Part shown: positions 44,726 through 54,848 of the stretch, piece after piece | Position numbering within the stretch: the stretch's first letter is position 1 | How the letters are laid out: each line of letters starts with the position of its first letter | From: Paenilisteria rustica | GTDB lineage: Bacteria; Bacillota; Bacilli; Lactobacillales; Listeriaceae | Length of the DNA: 64,000 bases | Reading direction: 5' to 3' | Assembly (NCBI RefSeq): GCF_013820765.1 | Contig: NZ_JABJVM010000002.1 | Span: forward strand, 1 to 64,000 | The notes under the pieces: model-generated | Seen by the model: the letters and a program-made list of their open reading frames with translations, nothing else | Told to the model about the DNA's origin: nothing | Databases searched by the model: none | Translations under genes and position numbers: made by a program

Positions 44726-44805
44726 GTGCGTTCGAATAAAGGCGCGTTCAACGTTTCTATGTTAAAATGGACATAATGAGCGCTAAATTTTGAGGAGGAA
44801 TCCCT

Positions 44806-47433
44806 GTGAATAAACTTGTACTAATTGATGGAAATAGTATCGCGAATCGTGCTTTTTATGCGTTGCCACTTTTGAGTAATGATAAAGGTGTGTATACGAA
44901 TGCGGTGTATGGTTTTGCAATGATGATTATGAATGTGCTGGAAAAAGAGCAACCGGATCATGTGTTGGTGGCTTTCGATGCGGGGAAAACGACTTTTCGC
45001 CATAGTCAGTATAAAGAGTATAAAGGTGGACGCCAGAAGACGCCGAGTGAGCTGTCTGAGCAGTTTCCGTTTATTCGTGAGTTGCTGGATGCCTATTCGA
45101 TTCCACGCTATGAGCTGCCAAATTATGAGGCGGATGATATTATTGGGACAATCACGAAACACGCTGAAAAAGATGGCTTGGAAGTCGTTGTTATTACGGG
45201 AGATCGCGATTTAACACAGCTTGCGAGCGATAAGACAACCGTGTATATTACGAAGAAAGGCATCACGGATATGGAAGAAAATACACCGACAAGTTTGAAA
45301 GAAAAATATGATCTTACACCTGAGCAAATCATTGATATGAAAGGCTTAATGGGCGATGCTTCCGATAATATTCCTGGGATTCCAGGTGTTGGCGAGAAAA
45401 CGGCATTAAAACTGCTACATCAATTTGGTACGGTAGAGGAAGTGCTAGCTAACGCAGATCAAATTTCTGGTAAAAAGCTACAAGAAAAAGTAATGGACAA
45501 CAAGGAATCAGCAATAATGAGTAAAGAATTGGCGACGATTAACACGGATTCACCGCTAGAAATCAAAGTTACGGATCTGAAATACACTGGCTACGATACA
45601 GAAAAAGTGGTGCCATTACTGAAAGAACTAGGTTTTGCGACACTTTTGAAAAATATACAAGGGGAATTAAGCGAACCAGAGAAAGAGATGGAGAGTCTGT
45701 CTTTTGAAATAATAGAGGAAGTTACGGCAACACATCTGAGCGATAAAACGGCGATTTATGTCGAGTTGGATAACGATAACTACCATACGGCGCCATTTAT
45801 CGGGATTACTTTTCATTCAGAAGCAGGCACATTTTTTGCGAATGCAGATACGCTTGCCAAGTCTCCGGCGCTTAAAACGTGGCTGGAAGATCCGAAAAAA
45901 GAAAAGGTCGTATATGATGCGAAGAAAACGATTGTTGGTCTATCCAAATTTGACATTGCAGTCGATGGCATTGAATTCGATATTATGCTAGCTTCCTACT
46001 TGCTCAACCCATCTGATACGATTGGGGACTTTGCGAGTGTAGCGGTCAGCCATGATTTTGATGCGGTGAAAACAGATGAACTAGTATACGGAAAAGGGGC
46101 AAAACGAGCGATTCCAGAAGAAGCGATTGTGGCGGAACATCTGGCACGTAAAGTAGTCGCGGTTTCAGAACTAGAAAAGAAAATGCGAGCCGAACTCGAA
46201 AATAATGAGCAGTTAGGCTTATTTGAAGACCTCGAATTACCACTATCCAAGGTTTTAGCGAAAATAGAGATGTACGGCGTCAAAGTTGATACGGCGCGTT
46301 TAGAAGATATGAAAGTTGAGTTGGCAGGTCGATTAAGCGAACTTGAAAAAACGATTCATGATTATGCAGGCTCTGAATTCAACATCAACTCACCGAAACA
46401 ACTTGGCGTTATCTTATTCGAAAATCTAGGACTCCCAGCTGAGAAGAAGACGAAAACAGGCTATTCCACATCTGCTGACGTTCTTGAAAAATTGGCGGGC
46501 TCACATCCAATCATTGAAAGTATCCTTATGTACCGTCAACTTGGCAAACTTCAATCGACCTATATCGAAGGCTTGCTAAAAGTAACGCATCAAGATACGC
46601 AAAAAGTATACACGCGTTTTAACCAAACATTGGCACAAACAGGCCGTTTGAGCTCTGTTGACCCGAACCTGCAAAACATCCCAATTCGTTTGGAAGAAGG
46701 CCGCAAAATTCGTCAAGTTTTCGTCCCGTCTGAGCCAGGTTGGAAGATTTTTTCCGCGGATTATTCGCAAGTCGAATTACGCGTTTTGGCACATATTTCA
46801 GAAGATGAGAATTTGCAATATGCTTTCCAACACGACTACGATATTCATACAAAAACAGCGATGGATGTTTTTCATGTCGAGCAGGAAGAAGTGGATTCGT
46901 TGATGCGCCGCCAAGCGAAGGCTGTTAATTTTGGCATCGTATATGGTATTAGTGACTATGGTTTATCTCAGAATTTAGGAATTACTCGGAAAGATGCGCG
47001 TGATTTTATCGATCGTTATTTTGCGAGCTATCCTGGCGTAAAAGAATACATGGAAGATATTGTGCGTTCCGCGAAGGAAAAAGGCTATGTCGAAACAATT
47101 TTGCATCGTCGTCGTTATATTCCAGAAATCACGAGCCGCAATTTCAACGTGCGTGGTTTTGCTGAGAGAACCGCGATGAACACACCGATTCAAGGGAGTG
47201 CCGCCGATATTATCAAAAAAGCGATGATTCTCATGAATGACCGCCTTATCTCGGAAAAACTAGAAGCGCGTTTGCTACTCCAAGTACACGATGAGCTCAT
47301 TTTTGAAGCACCAGAGAGCGAAATTGCGAAACTGGAAGAAATCGTTCCAGATGTGATGGAGAATGCTGTAGAACTCTCTGTTCCACTCAAAGTCGATAGC
47401 TCTTTCGGAGACACTTGGTACGATGCTAAATAA
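44806..47433 (+). CDS. polA: DNA polymerase I
   Basis: Repair and Okazaki-fragment polymerase. The 875-residue protein has the 5'-3' exonuclease (1-290, with YEADDIIGT and GDRDLTQL), a middle 3'-5' exonuclease-like domain and the family A polymerase. The expected DxE of the middle domain is replaced by VEL in IYVELDNDNY, so proofreading is probably lost, as in Bacillus. Polymerase motifs: DYSQVELRVLAH (A), RRQAKAVNFGIVYG (B) and VHDELIFEAP (C). GTG start behind GAGGAGGAA. mutM follows 21 bases later. Confidence 0.96.
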   Translation: MNKLVLIDGNSIANRAFYALPLLSNDKGVYTNAVYGFAMMIMNVLEKEQPDHVLVAFDAGKTTFRHSQYKEYKGGRQKTPSELSEQFPFIRELLDAYSIPRYELPNYEADDIIGTITKHAEKDGLEVVVITGDRDLTQLASDKTTVYITKKGITDMEENTPTSLKEKYDLTPEQIIDMKGLMGDASDNIPGIPGVGEKTALKLLHQFGTVEEVLANADQISGKKLQEKVMDNKESAIMSKELATINTDSPLEIKVTDLKYTGYDTEKVVPLLKELGFATLLKNIQGELSEPEKEMESLSFEIIEEVTATHLSDKTAIYVELDNDNYHTAPFIGITFHSEAGTFFANADTLAKSPALKTWLEDPKKEKVVYDAKKTIVGLSKFDIAVDGIEFDIMLASYLLNPSDTIGDFASVAVSHDFDAVKTDELVYGKGAKRAIPEEAIVAEHLARKVVAVSELEKKMRAELENNEQLGLFEDLELPLSKVLAKIEMYGVKVDTARLEDMKVELAGRLSELEKTIHDYAGSEFNINSPKQLGVILFENLGLPAEKKTKTGYSTSADVLEKLAGSHPIIESILMYRQLGKLQSTYIEGLLKVTHQDTQKVYTRFNQTLAQTGRLSSVDPNLQNIPIRLEEGRKIRQVFVPSEPGWKIFSADYSQVELRVLAHISEDENLQYAFQHDYDIHTKTAMDVFHVEQEEVDSLMRRQAKAVNFGIVYGISDYGLSQNLGITRKDARDFIDRYFASYPGVKEYMEDIVRSAKEKGYVETILHRRRYIPEITSRNFNVRGFAERTAMNTPIQGSAADIIKKAMILMNDRLISEKLEARLLLQVHDELIFEAPESEIAKLEEIVPDVMENAVELSVPLKVDSSFGDTWYDAK

Positions 47434-47454
47434 CATAAGTAAGGGGTTAAAATC

Positions 47455-48276
47455 ATGCCAGAATTACCAGAAGTAGAAAATGTTCGGGCAACACTCGCCG
47501 AACTTGTTATAGGAAAAGAAATTGATCAAGTTGTCGTCGGCGTTCCAAAGATGATTGTTGGTATGCCGGCGGAACAGTTTGTTGGTAATATGATTGGGCA
47601 AACGATTGAAGCTGTTCGCCGTCGTGGCAAGTTTTTGCTGATTGATACAACGGATGGAACGCTGTTATCGCATTTGCGAATGGAGGGGAAATACCGCCTC
47701 AATAATGGGACAGATCCAGTCGACAAACACACACATGTCACCTTCCATTTCACAGACGGGACAGAACTGCGCTACCTCGATGTCCGCAAGTTTGGGACGA
47801 TGGAGCTCGTATTAAAAGGGCAAGAAGGACTTACGAAATCGATTCAAAAACTCGGACCAGAACCGCTTTCTGCAACGTTTGAAAAGAGTGTTTTTGCGAC
47901 GAAGTTAAAAAAATCTGGTCGTGCCGTCAAAACGGTATTATTGGATCAGAGTCTTGTCGCAGGTATCGGAAATATTTACGCAGACGAGATTTGCTTCCAA
48001 GCCAAGGTGCTTCCGGAACGCCCTGCGAACACGCTAAAACCGGCAGAAATCACGCGACTCTATGCCAGCACAAAATCAATCATGGCAGAGGCTGTAGCGC
48101 TTGGTGGCTCCACAATTCGCACGTATGTGAACTCGCAAGGAAAGATTGGCGGATATCAAGATAAACTGCAAGTATATGGCGAAAAAGATAATCCGTGTCC
48201 GATATGCGGCACGCCAATCGTGAAAATCAAACTGAATGGCAGGGGCACGCATTTTTGCCCGAAATGTCAGAAATAG
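47455..48276 (+). CDS. mutM: formamidopyrimidine-DNA glycosylase
   Basis: Removes 8-oxoguanine and formamidopyrimidines and nicks the abasic site. The 273-residue protein begins MPELPEVE, where Pro2 and Glu3 form the active site. It has the helix-two-turn-helix region and the C-terminal zinc finger CPICGTPIVKIKLNGRGTHF-CPKC. It is transcribed with polA and coaE; the coaE ribosome site overlaps its stop. Confidence 0.96.
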   Translation: MPELPEVENVRATLAELVIGKEIDQVVVGVPKMIVGMPAEQFVGNMIGQTIEAVRRRGKFLLIDTTDGTLLSHLRMEGKYRLNNGTDPVDKHTHVTFHFTDGTELRYLDVRKFGTMELVLKGQEGLTKSIQKLGPEPLSATFEKSVFATKLKKSGRAVKTVLLDQSLVAGIGNIYADEICFQAKVLPERPANTLKPAEITRLYASTKSIMAEAVALGGSTIRTYVNSQGKIGGYQDKLQVYGEKDNPCPICGTPIVKIKLNGRGTHFCPKCQK

Positions 48277-48285
48277 GTGACTCGG

Positions 48286-48882
48286 ATGGCTTATATTATT
48301 GGATTAACAGGTGGAATCGCAAGTGGGAAAAGTACGGTCAGTAAAATGCTTCACGATGCTGGTTTTCCAATCGTTGACGCGGATATTGCTGCTCGAAAAG
48401 TTGTCGAGGCAGGGACGGAAGGCGCAAAGCAAATCAGAGCTACTTTTGGTGCGGAGGTTTTTAAAGAGAACGGGGAACTTGACCGACAGAAGCTAGGCAG
48501 CATTATTTTTCATGATAGTGAGAAGCGAGCGGCTTTGAATGCAATTGTGCACCCGCTTGTGAGGCGCTGGATGCTGGCTGAGCGGGATCGCTTGCTAGCT
48601 GCTGGGCACGACATCATTGTTTTTGATATTCCACTTTTGATAGAGAGTAAACTGCAAGAAATGGTAGATACGGTTGTCGTTGTCTTTGTGGATGAACAGA
48701 CGCAATTAGAACGCTTGATGCGGCGAAATAATTTGCCGAAAAGCGAGGCGCAAGCTAGAATTTCCAGTCAAATACCGCTATCGGACAAAATAAAGCAGGC
48801 AGATATTGTGATTGATAATTCACAGAGTCTAGCCGAAACAGAACATCAAGTACACGCGCTGATTCGCACCTTTTCAAAGTAG
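48286..48882 (+). CDS. coaE: dephospho-CoA kinase
   Basis: Last step of coenzyme A synthesis. The 198-residue P-loop kinase has GLTGGIASGKST near the N-terminus, the DADIAARK region and the lid segment with RRNNLPKSEAQAR. I take the ATG at 48286, with AGGTGA 5 bases before it. An in-frame GTG at 48277 directly after the mutM stop is possible and would add three residues. Confidence 0.93.
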   Translation: MAYIIGLTGGIASGKSTVSKMLHDAGFPIVDADIAARKVVEAGTEGAKQIRATFGAEVFKENGELDRQKLGSIIFHDSEKRAALNAIVHPLVRRWMLAERDRLLAAGHDIIVFDIPLLIESKLQEMVDTVVVVFVDEQTQLERLMRRNNLPKSEAQARISSQIPLSDKIKQADIVIDNSQSLAETEHQVHALIRTFSK

Positions 48883-48946
48883 AAGCTTTGGCGGTAGTCG
48901 TGGTATACTAGGGAAAAGTAATCACATAAAATAGGAGTGGATGACA

Positions 48947-49411
48947 ATGAAATGTCCATCTTGTAAAGGCAATAGCTCACGCGTTGTGGATTCAAGACCG
49001 GCGGATGATGGCAATTCCATTCGACGTCGCAGAGAATGCGAAACGTGCGGCTTTCGCTTCACAACATTCGAAAAAGTAGAAGAAAGCCCGCTCATCGTCG
49101 TCAAAAAAGATGGTGTTCGCGAAGAATTTGCTAGAGAAAAAATATTGCGTGGACTTATTCGTGCATGTGAAAAACGACCGGTTTCCGTAGAGCAATTGGA
49201 AGACGTTGTGAACGCAGTCGAGCGCGAATTACGAAGCATCGGTGAAAGTGAAGTATCTTCGCATTTGATTGGTGAGAAATTAATGGATAAATTGGCTGTT
49301 CTAGATGAGGTTGCCTACGTGCGATTCGCCTCTGTATACCGCCAGTTCAAAGATATTAGTGTTTTTGTAGAAGAACTCAAGGATTTAATGAATAAGACAA
49401 AACAGGAGTAA
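48947..49411 (+). CDS. nrdR: transcriptional repressor NrdR
   Basis: ATP/dATP-sensing repressor of ribonucleotide reductase genes. The 154-residue protein has the N-terminal zinc ribbon MKCPSCKG...[14 protein letters not shown] and an ATP-cone domain ([20 protein letters not shown] onward). The ATG at 48947 has AGGAGTG 7 bases upstream; the ATG at 48941 is too close. The dnaB gene starts 15 bases after its stop. No NrdR box was recognised within the window. Confidence 0.95.
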   Translation: MKCPSCKGNSSRVVDSRPADDGNSIRRRRECETCGFRFTTFEKVEESPLIVVKKDGVREEFAREKILRGLIRACEKRPVSVEQLEDVVNAVERELRSIGESEVSSHLIGEKLMDKLAVLDEVAYVRFASVYRQFKDISVFVEELKDLMNKTKQE

Positions 49412-49426
49412 GAAAGGTGAAGTAGA

Positions 49427-50824
49427 GTGGCAGAATTTTGGATGGAGTTACAGCCGGTCGATAGCTATCAAGTGAAGGCGAATGGCGTTTTATCAGAGAA
49501 AGACCGCAAAATCATGACTTTTTTATATCAGCCACTAATGGGAGCAGAATGTTTGGCACTCTACGACACGCTTGTCACGGAGGTAGAGGAGAATCGTCTT
49601 TGGTCCGAGAGTCATAGCCACACCCAGTTGCTGAACTTGCTCGGAATCAGCTTGGCGAACCTTTTCCAGGCACGATTGAAGTTGGAGGGGCTGGGCTTAT
49701 TGCGCAGTTTTGTGCAAACGACTGGCGAATCCCGACATTACATATACGAAATGGCAGCACCGCTTTCTCCAGAGCAATTCTTTTCTGATGGATTATTAAA
49801 TATTTATTTATATAGCAAAATTGGTAACGCACAGTACCAACGATTGCGACGTTTCTTTTCTGATGAGCCGATGTCAGAAGAAGGTTTTGATGAGGTGACG
49901 CGTTCGTTTCAAGATGTATTTGAGACATTTAATGGGAGCGAATTGCCGGTGAGTACTGTCGCGAATGGCGAACCGGTAGGGCGCGCGGTATCCCGAGGTG
50001 TCACACTTGATGACAAGGCCTTTGATTTTGCGGTGATGCTCCAAAGTTTGTCGCCAACGATGCTATCGCGAAATGCGGTGACGGAAGAAGCTCGTGCTTG
50101 TATCTTGAAATTGCATGCGATTTATGCGGTCGAGGAGCTTGATATGGTGCATTATTTGTATCGTTCGGTGCAAGCGGATGGTTCGCTGGATTTAGATTAT
50201 TTACGCAAAATTGTACGCGATGGTTACCAGTTGCAGAATAATCGCTTGCCGGAATTAAAAGCGAAGGCAGAGCCCAAAGCCGTGTCACAAGAGTCGCAAC
50301 CACAAGAAAGCGCATCGGACACAGAAGCGTTGGCGTACTATTTAGAAAACGTGACACCGTATCAATTGATGGTCGATATTAGCGATGGAGCAGTGCCGGC
50401 AGAAACCGACCTCAAAGTTATTGATGAAGTTTTGGCACAACAGAATTTACCGATTCCAGTTATGAACGTATTGATTGAATATGTCTTACTCCGGTTAGAC
50501 GGTAAAATTTCTAAAAACTACATGATGACAATCGCAGCCCATTGGAAACGTAAAAAAGTGCAGACGGCCAAAGAAGCGATGGAGATGGCTTGGGCAGAGC
50601 ATGAAAAATATAAGAAGTTGCAAGAAGAAGGTACGCAAAAAGCGCCGACTAACTATCAAAATAACAAACGTAAATTCAATCAAAATGGACGCAAAGAAGT
50701 ATTGCCAGATTGGTTCGATAAAGAAGAAGTGAAACCTGTCGAAAAAGAAATGACCGTGCGCGAAAAATCAACACTAGATAAACAAGTGGAAGAGATGAAA
50801 AAACGCTTGAAAGAAGGTAGGTGA
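49427..50824 (+). CDS. dnaB: replication initiation and membrane attachment protein DnaB (Firmicutes type)
   Basis: Primosome component that, with DnaD and DnaI, loads the replicative helicase at the origin. It is not the helicase. The 465-residue protein has an N-terminal winged-helix-like region and C-terminal DnaB/DnaD-type (DDBH2) domain with the YY...NVTPYQLMVDI and the conserved 'YVLLRLDGKISKNYMMTIAAHWKRKKV' helix area, then a charged tail. GTG start behind AAAGGTGA. The dnaI gene starts within or just after its end. Confidence 0.92.
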   Translation: MAEFWMELQPVDSYQVKANGVLSEKDRKIMTFLYQPLMGAECLALYDTLVTEVEENRLWSESHSHTQLLNLLGISLANLFQARLKLEGLGLLRSFVQTTGESRHYIYEMAAPLSPEQFFSDGLLNIYLYSKIGNAQYQRLRRFFSDEPMSEEGFDEVTRSFQDVFETFNGSELPVSTVANGEPVGRAVSRGVTLDDKAFDFAVMLQSLSPTMLSRNAVTEEARACILKLHAIYAVEELDMVHYLYRSVQADGSLDLDYLRKIVRDGYQLQNNRLPELKAKAEPKAVSQESQPQESASDTEALAYYLENVTPYQLMVDISDGAVPAETDLKVIDEVLAQQNLPIPVMNVLIEYVLLRLDGKISKNYMMTIAAHWKRKKVQTAKEAMEMAWAEHEKYKKLQEEGTQKAPTNYQNNKRKFNQNGRKEVLPDWFDKEEVKPVEKEMTVREKSTLDKQVEEMKKRLKEGR

Positions 50825-50829
50825 CGAAG

Positions 50830-51753
50830 ATGGACAAAATCGAAAGAACGCTCGGCCAACTATTTCAAGGTCGCGATTTTGAAAAACAATATGAAACATT
50901 AAAGCAACAAGTTTTTGCTTATGGACCGGTGAAACAGTTTCTAAAAGAGCACCAATCGGAGCTAAACGAACAGATTATTAATCAGAACTTATCCAAGCTC
51001 TATGAATTTATGACGGAACACGAGAAATATCAGCAAAAAGAAGATACATTGATGCCAGGCTATGCGCCGCGCCTCAGTTTGAATGGTGATTATATTACGG
51101 TCACATACTACCCGACCGAGGAGAAAATCCAAGCAGACCGCCAACGTGCGATAGAAAAGCGCATCCGTTCTCTTTATATGCCAAAACAGGTGATGGAAGC
51201 GACATTGGATGATTTTTCAATCGATAATGAGTCGAGAAGTGCTGCGTTTCTTGCGGCAGGCGAATTTTTAAGTACCTACGAAAAAGGTTCTACAGGTATG
51301 CAAAAAGGCCTTTACATCCATGGTAGTTTTGGGACTGGAAAATCGTATTTGCTCGGGGCAATGGCAAAAGATCTCGCGCTAAAGGGTATTTCAACAACGC
51401 TCGTTTATTTACCGGAATTTATGCGTGAAATCAAGCAATCGATAGCGGATAATAGCGTAGGTGAAAAAATCCAGTTCGCGAAAGAAACTGACATTTTGAT
51501 GTTAGACGATATTGGCGCTGAATCGATGACAACATGGACACGTGATGAAGTGCTCGGAGCTATTTTGCAGTTCCGGATGCAAGAAGAATTACCAACGTTT
51601 TTCTCATCCAATTATAGTATGGAACACTTGGAAAACCACTTGATGTTCTCCAATAACGGCACGGAAGAGCGCATGAAAGCCCGCCGAATTATGGAGCGGA
51701 TTCGTTACTTGTCGAAAGAAGTAGAATTAGATGGTAGAAACAGACGCTATTAA
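50830..51753 (+). CDS. dnaI: primosomal protein DnaI (helicase loader), cysteine-free
   Basis: AAA+ ATPase that loads the replicative helicase. The 307-residue protein has an N-terminal helicase-binding part and an AAA+ domain with Walker A HGSFGTGKSYL and Walker B ILMLDDIGAES. In B. subtilis DnaI the N-terminal domain binds zinc through cysteines and a histidine just after the KLYEY helix. Here the same position reads KLYEFMTEHEKYQQKEDTLMPGY, and the whole protein has no cysteine. I take the ATG at 50830, with AGGTGA upstream; the GTG at 50821, which overlaps the dnaB stop, is the alternative. Confidence 0.92.
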   Translation: MDKIERTLGQLFQGRDFEKQYETLKQQVFAYGPVKQFLKEHQSELNEQIINQNLSKLYEFMTEHEKYQQKEDTLMPGYAPRLSLNGDYITVTYYPTEEKIQADRQRAIEKRIRSLYMPKQVMEATLDDFSIDNESRSAAFLAAGEFLSTYEKGSTGMQKGLYIHGSFGTGKSYLLGAMAKDLALKGISTTLVYLPEFMREIKQSIADNSVGEKIQFAKETDILMLDDIGAESMTTWTRDEVLGAILQFRMQEELPTFFSSNYSMEHLENHLMFSNNGTEERMKARRIMERIRYLSKEVELDGRNRRY

Positions 51754-51771
51754 ATTTTTTACTCTTAAAGC

Positions 51772-51800
51772 TTGCCATTTCGGTCAATCCGATTTATAAT
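51772..51800 (+). promoter_or_regulatory. promoter of the thrS T-box leader
   Basis: TTGCCA (51772-51777), a 17-bp spacer and TATAAT (51795-51800), directly upstream of the T-box RNA. Confidence 0.85.
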
Positions 51801-51807
51801 ACAGGTA

Positions 51808-52072
51808 ATGATGAAACAAGTATTGATAAGGACAACATTTTACTCGAGTCTGATTCACAGAGAAGGAGGCATTGCTGAGACCCTCCTAATTAGCCAGTAA
51901 GGTGACCCCCTTTGAACTTTTCATTCGAAATTGGGTATTCCCATTAGTAGTTTGAGACGGATCACACCGTTAACTGTGACAAGAGTAGAATTTTTCGGAA
52001 TTCTTGAATCTTGGGTGGAACCACGTGTTGAAAGACTCGTCCCTTGCATAAGCATGGGATGGGTCTTTTTTT
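51808..52072 (+). ncRNA. T-box riboswitch leader of thrS
   Basis: The T-box core TGGGTGGAACCACG lies at 52012-52025. A terminator follows: AGACTCGTCCC (52033-52043) pairs with GGGATGGGTCT, then T up to 52072. An upstream stem I region (about 51810-51930) is present. The leader senses uncharged tRNA by pairing of the UGG bulge with the acceptor end. Because thrS follows, tRNA-Thr is expected. A candidate ACC specifier lies at 51905-51907, but I could not fold stem I with certainty. Confidence 0.88.
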
Positions 52073-52147
52073 GTTCCCCAAAAAGTTAGAATATGCTTGA
52101 GAAAGTCCGCGTTTCGTCTGAAAAATTGGAAGAAGGAGTCGAAGAAA

Positions 52148-54070
52148 ATGAAAATTACATTTCCAGATGGTGCAGTCAAAGAATTTGAGGCAGGCGTTTC
52201 CACAGCTGATATCGCAGCATCCATCAGCCCAGGCCTTAAGAAAAAGGCGTTAGCAGGTAAAGTGAACGGAACATTGGTCGACTTAGTAACACCGATTCTT
52301 GAGGATTCAAAAATCGAAATTGTGACTCCAGATCACGAAGACGCGCTACAAATTTTGCGACATAGTTCCGCACATTTACTAGCTCAAGCCTTAAAACGTT
52401 TATATCCAGATGTAACTTTCGGTGTAGGACCAGCTATCGATTCAGGTTTTTACTACGATATCGATACAGAAGTTGCAATCAGCGAAGAAACTTTCCCAGT
52501 TATCGAAAAAGAAATGCAGAAAATTATTCGTGAAAACTTGCCGATTACGCGTGAAGAAGTTTCCCGTGAGGAAGCAATCAAACGTTTCAAGGCAATTGGT
52601 GACAACTATAAATTAGAACTTATCGAAGCAATCCCGGCAGACGAAACAGTGACTATCTATACACAAGGCGAATTTTTCGATCTATGTCGTGGCGTCCACG
52701 TTCCATCTACTGGTAAAATCCAAGTATTCCAATTGCTAAGCGTGGCTGGTGCTTACTGGCGTGGTGATAGCAATAATAAAATGTTACAACGTATTTACGG
52801 CACAGCCTTTTTCGATAAAGATGGTTTGAAAGAATTTCTACGTATGCAACAAGAAGCGAAAGAACGCGATCATCGTAAACTTGGTAAAGAGTTGGAGTTA
52901 TTCGCGAATAGTCAAGAAGTTGGACAAGGCTTGCCGTTATGGCTTCCAAAAGGTGCGACAATCCGCCGCGTAATTGAGCGTTACATTGTTGACAAAGAGG
53001 AACGCCTAGGCTACAACCACGTATACACTCCGATTATGGCGAATGTGGAGCTTTACAAAACAAGCGGTCACTGGGATCACTATCATGAAGACATGTTCCC
53101 AACAATGAAAATGGACAACGAAGAGCTTGTGCTCCGTCCAATGAACTGTCCGCATCACATGATGATTTACAAAAATGACATTCACAGTTATCGCGAATTA
53201 CCGATCCGTATTGCTGAACTTGGTATGATGCACCGTTACGAAATGAGTGGCGCGCTATCAGGCTTGCAACGGGTTCGCGGAATGACTCTAAACGACGCGC
53301 ATGTGTTTGTTCGCCCAGACCAAATTCAAGACGAATTCAAACGTGTCGTTGAGCTTATTTTAGCGGTGTATAAAGATTTCGCGATTACAGATTATAGTTT
53401 CCGTCTAAGCTATCGCGATCCGGAAAATACAGAGAAGTATTTCGATGACGATGCGATGTGGGAAAAAGCGCAAGGCATGTTGAAAGATGCAATGGACGAT
53501 ATGGGCTTGGATTACTATGAAGCGGATGGCGAAGCAGCATTTTACGGGCCAAAACTTGATGTTATGGTTAAGACTGCAATCGGCAAAGATGAAACATTGT
53601 CTACTGTTCAACTTGATTTCTTACTTCCAGAGCGCTTCGACTTAACTTATATCGGTGAAGATGGCGAAAAACACCGTCCAGTCGTTATTCACCGTGGTGT
53701 CGTATCGACAATGGAGCGTTTCGTTGCTTATTTGATTGAGGAATATAAAGGTGCATTCCCAACATGGTTAGCGCCAATTCAAATGGAGCTTATCCCAGTT
53801 AGTATCGATGCACACATGGATCACAGCAAAGCGCTCAAAGATAAGTTAATGTACGCTGGTTTCCGCGTGGAAGTTGACGAACGTAACGAAAAACTTGGGT
53901 ACAAAATTCGCGAAGCACAAACAAAGAAAATCCCGTATGCGCTCGTTATTGGTGACCAAGAAGTAGAAAACAACACAGTCAACGTACGTAAATACGGCGA
54001 GAAAGATTCAGAAACATTACCACTAGACGAATTCATCGCACGCGTACAAGCAGAAGTATCACAAATCTAG
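52148..54070 (+). CDS. thrS: threonyl-tRNA synthetase
   Basis: Charges tRNA-Thr. The 640-residue class II enzyme has a TGS domain (1-62), an editing-domain-like region with [12 protein letters not shown], and a catalytic core with zinc-binding Cys in RPMNCPHHM. It ends in an anticodon-binding domain ([10 protein letters not shown] onward). The ATG at 52148 follows AAGGAGTCG. Homologues also begin MKITFPDG. Expression is controlled by the T-box upstream. Confidence 0.96.
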   Translation: MKITFPDGAVKEFEAGVSTADIAASISPGLKKKALAGKVNGTLVDLVTPILEDSKIEIVTPDHEDALQILRHSSAHLLAQALKRLYPDVTFGVGPAIDSGFYYDIDTEVAISEETFPVIEKEMQKIIRENLPITREEVSREEAIKRFKAIGDNYKLELIEAIPADETVTIYTQGEFFDLCRGVHVPSTGKIQVFQLLSVAGAYWRGDSNNKMLQRIYGTAFFDKDGLKEFLRMQQEAKERDHRKLGKELELFANSQEVGQGLPLWLPKGATIRRVIERYIVDKEERLGYNHVYTPIMANVELYKTSGHWDHYHEDMFPTMKMDNEELVLRPMNCPHHMMIYKNDIHSYRELPIRIAELGMMHRYEMSGALSGLQRVRGMTLNDAHVFVRPDQIQDEFKRVVELILAVYKDFAITDYSFRLSYRDPENTEKYFDDDAMWEKAQGMLKDAMDDMGLDYYEADGEAAFYGPKLDVMVKTAIGKDETLSTVQLDFLLPERFDLTYIGEDGEKHRPVVIHRGVVSTMERFVAYLIEEYKGAFPTWLAPIQMELIPVSIDAHMDHSKALKDKLMYAGFRVEVDERNEKLGYKIREAQTKKIPYALVIGDQEVENNTVNVRKYGEKDSETLPLDEFIARVQAEVSQI

Positions 54071-54080
54071 TTTTTTAAGG

Positions 54081-54110
54081 AAGGTTCTCCCATCAGCGGA
54101 GAGCCTTTTT
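54081..54110 (+). terminator. terminator of thrS
   Basis: AAGGTTCTCC (54081-54090), loop CATCAGC, GGAGAGCCTT (54098-54107), then T. Confidence 0.85.
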
Positions 54111-54170
54111 GCTTAATTTGCCGAATTCCGTTATACTTAAAAAAGATCATTTTAGATAAAGGTGGAAAAT

Positions 54171-54755
54171 ATGAATATAAATAATGTAGAGCTAGTCATA
54201 AGCGCTGTTTGGAAAGAGCAGTATCCAGAAGGCGGTTTGCCAGAGTTTGCACTCGCAGGTCGTTCCAATGTCGGGAAATCTTCTTTCATTAATACGATGA
54301 TTCGCCGCAAAAGTATGGCGCGCATCTCACAAAAACCAGGGAAAACGCAAACATTGAACTTTTATAAAATTGAAGATTCCTTTTTCTTCGTTGACGTTCC
54401 AGGGTACGGTTTTGCGAAAGTTTCTAAGAAAGAGCGTCAAAAATGGGGCGAAATGATTGAAACGTACATGACGAGTAGAACGCCATTAAAAGCGGTGATT
54501 CAAATTGTCGATTTGCGCCATAAGCCAACAGAGGATGACAGGAACATGTATGAATTTTTGAAGTATTATCAAATTCCTACGATTGTTATTGCTACAAAAG
54601 CTGACAAAATTCCGCGTAGTAAATGGCATAAAAACATGAAAATCGTCAAAGAAGCGCTAGATTTCGATCCAACAGATGGTTTCGTGATGTTTTCATCGGA
54701 AACGAAGATGGGTAAAGAAGAAGCTTGGAAATTAATTGAAGAGGCGATGGCATAA
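54171..54755 (+). CDS. engB: ribosome biogenesis GTP-binding protein EngB/YsxC
   Basis: Essential GTPase needed for late assembly of the large ribosomal subunit. The 194-residue protein has G1 GRSNVGKSS, the G2-region threonine in [11 protein letters not shown]3 DVPGYG, G4 TKAD and G5 SSET. The ATG at 54171 has AAAGGTGG 6 bases upstream; the in-frame GTG at 54162 lies within that ribosome site. Confidence 0.95.
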   Translation: MNINNVELVISAVWKEQYPEGGLPEFALAGRSNVGKSSFINTMIRRKSMARISQKPGKTQTLNFYKIEDSFFFVDVPGYGFAKVSKKERQKWGEMIETYMTSRTPLKAVIQIVDLRHKPTEDDRNMYEFLKYYQIPTIVIATKADKIPRSKWHKNMKIVKEALDFDPTDGFVMFSSETKMGKEEAWKLIEEAMA

Positions 54756-54783
54756 CTCATCGTCGTTTTCACAAGCGAACAAG

Positions 54784-54812
54784 TTGGCGCCTATTCTAAA
54801 AAGTGATAAAAT
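54784..54812 (+). promoter_or_regulatory. promoter of the hemACDBL operon
   Basis: TTGGCG (54784-54789), a 17-bp spacer, TAAAAT (54807-54812). The start codon is 37 bases downstream. Confidence 0.75.
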
Positions 54813-54848
54813 AAAGCTTGAATTCATTAATGTAAAGGGGGCTTATTG

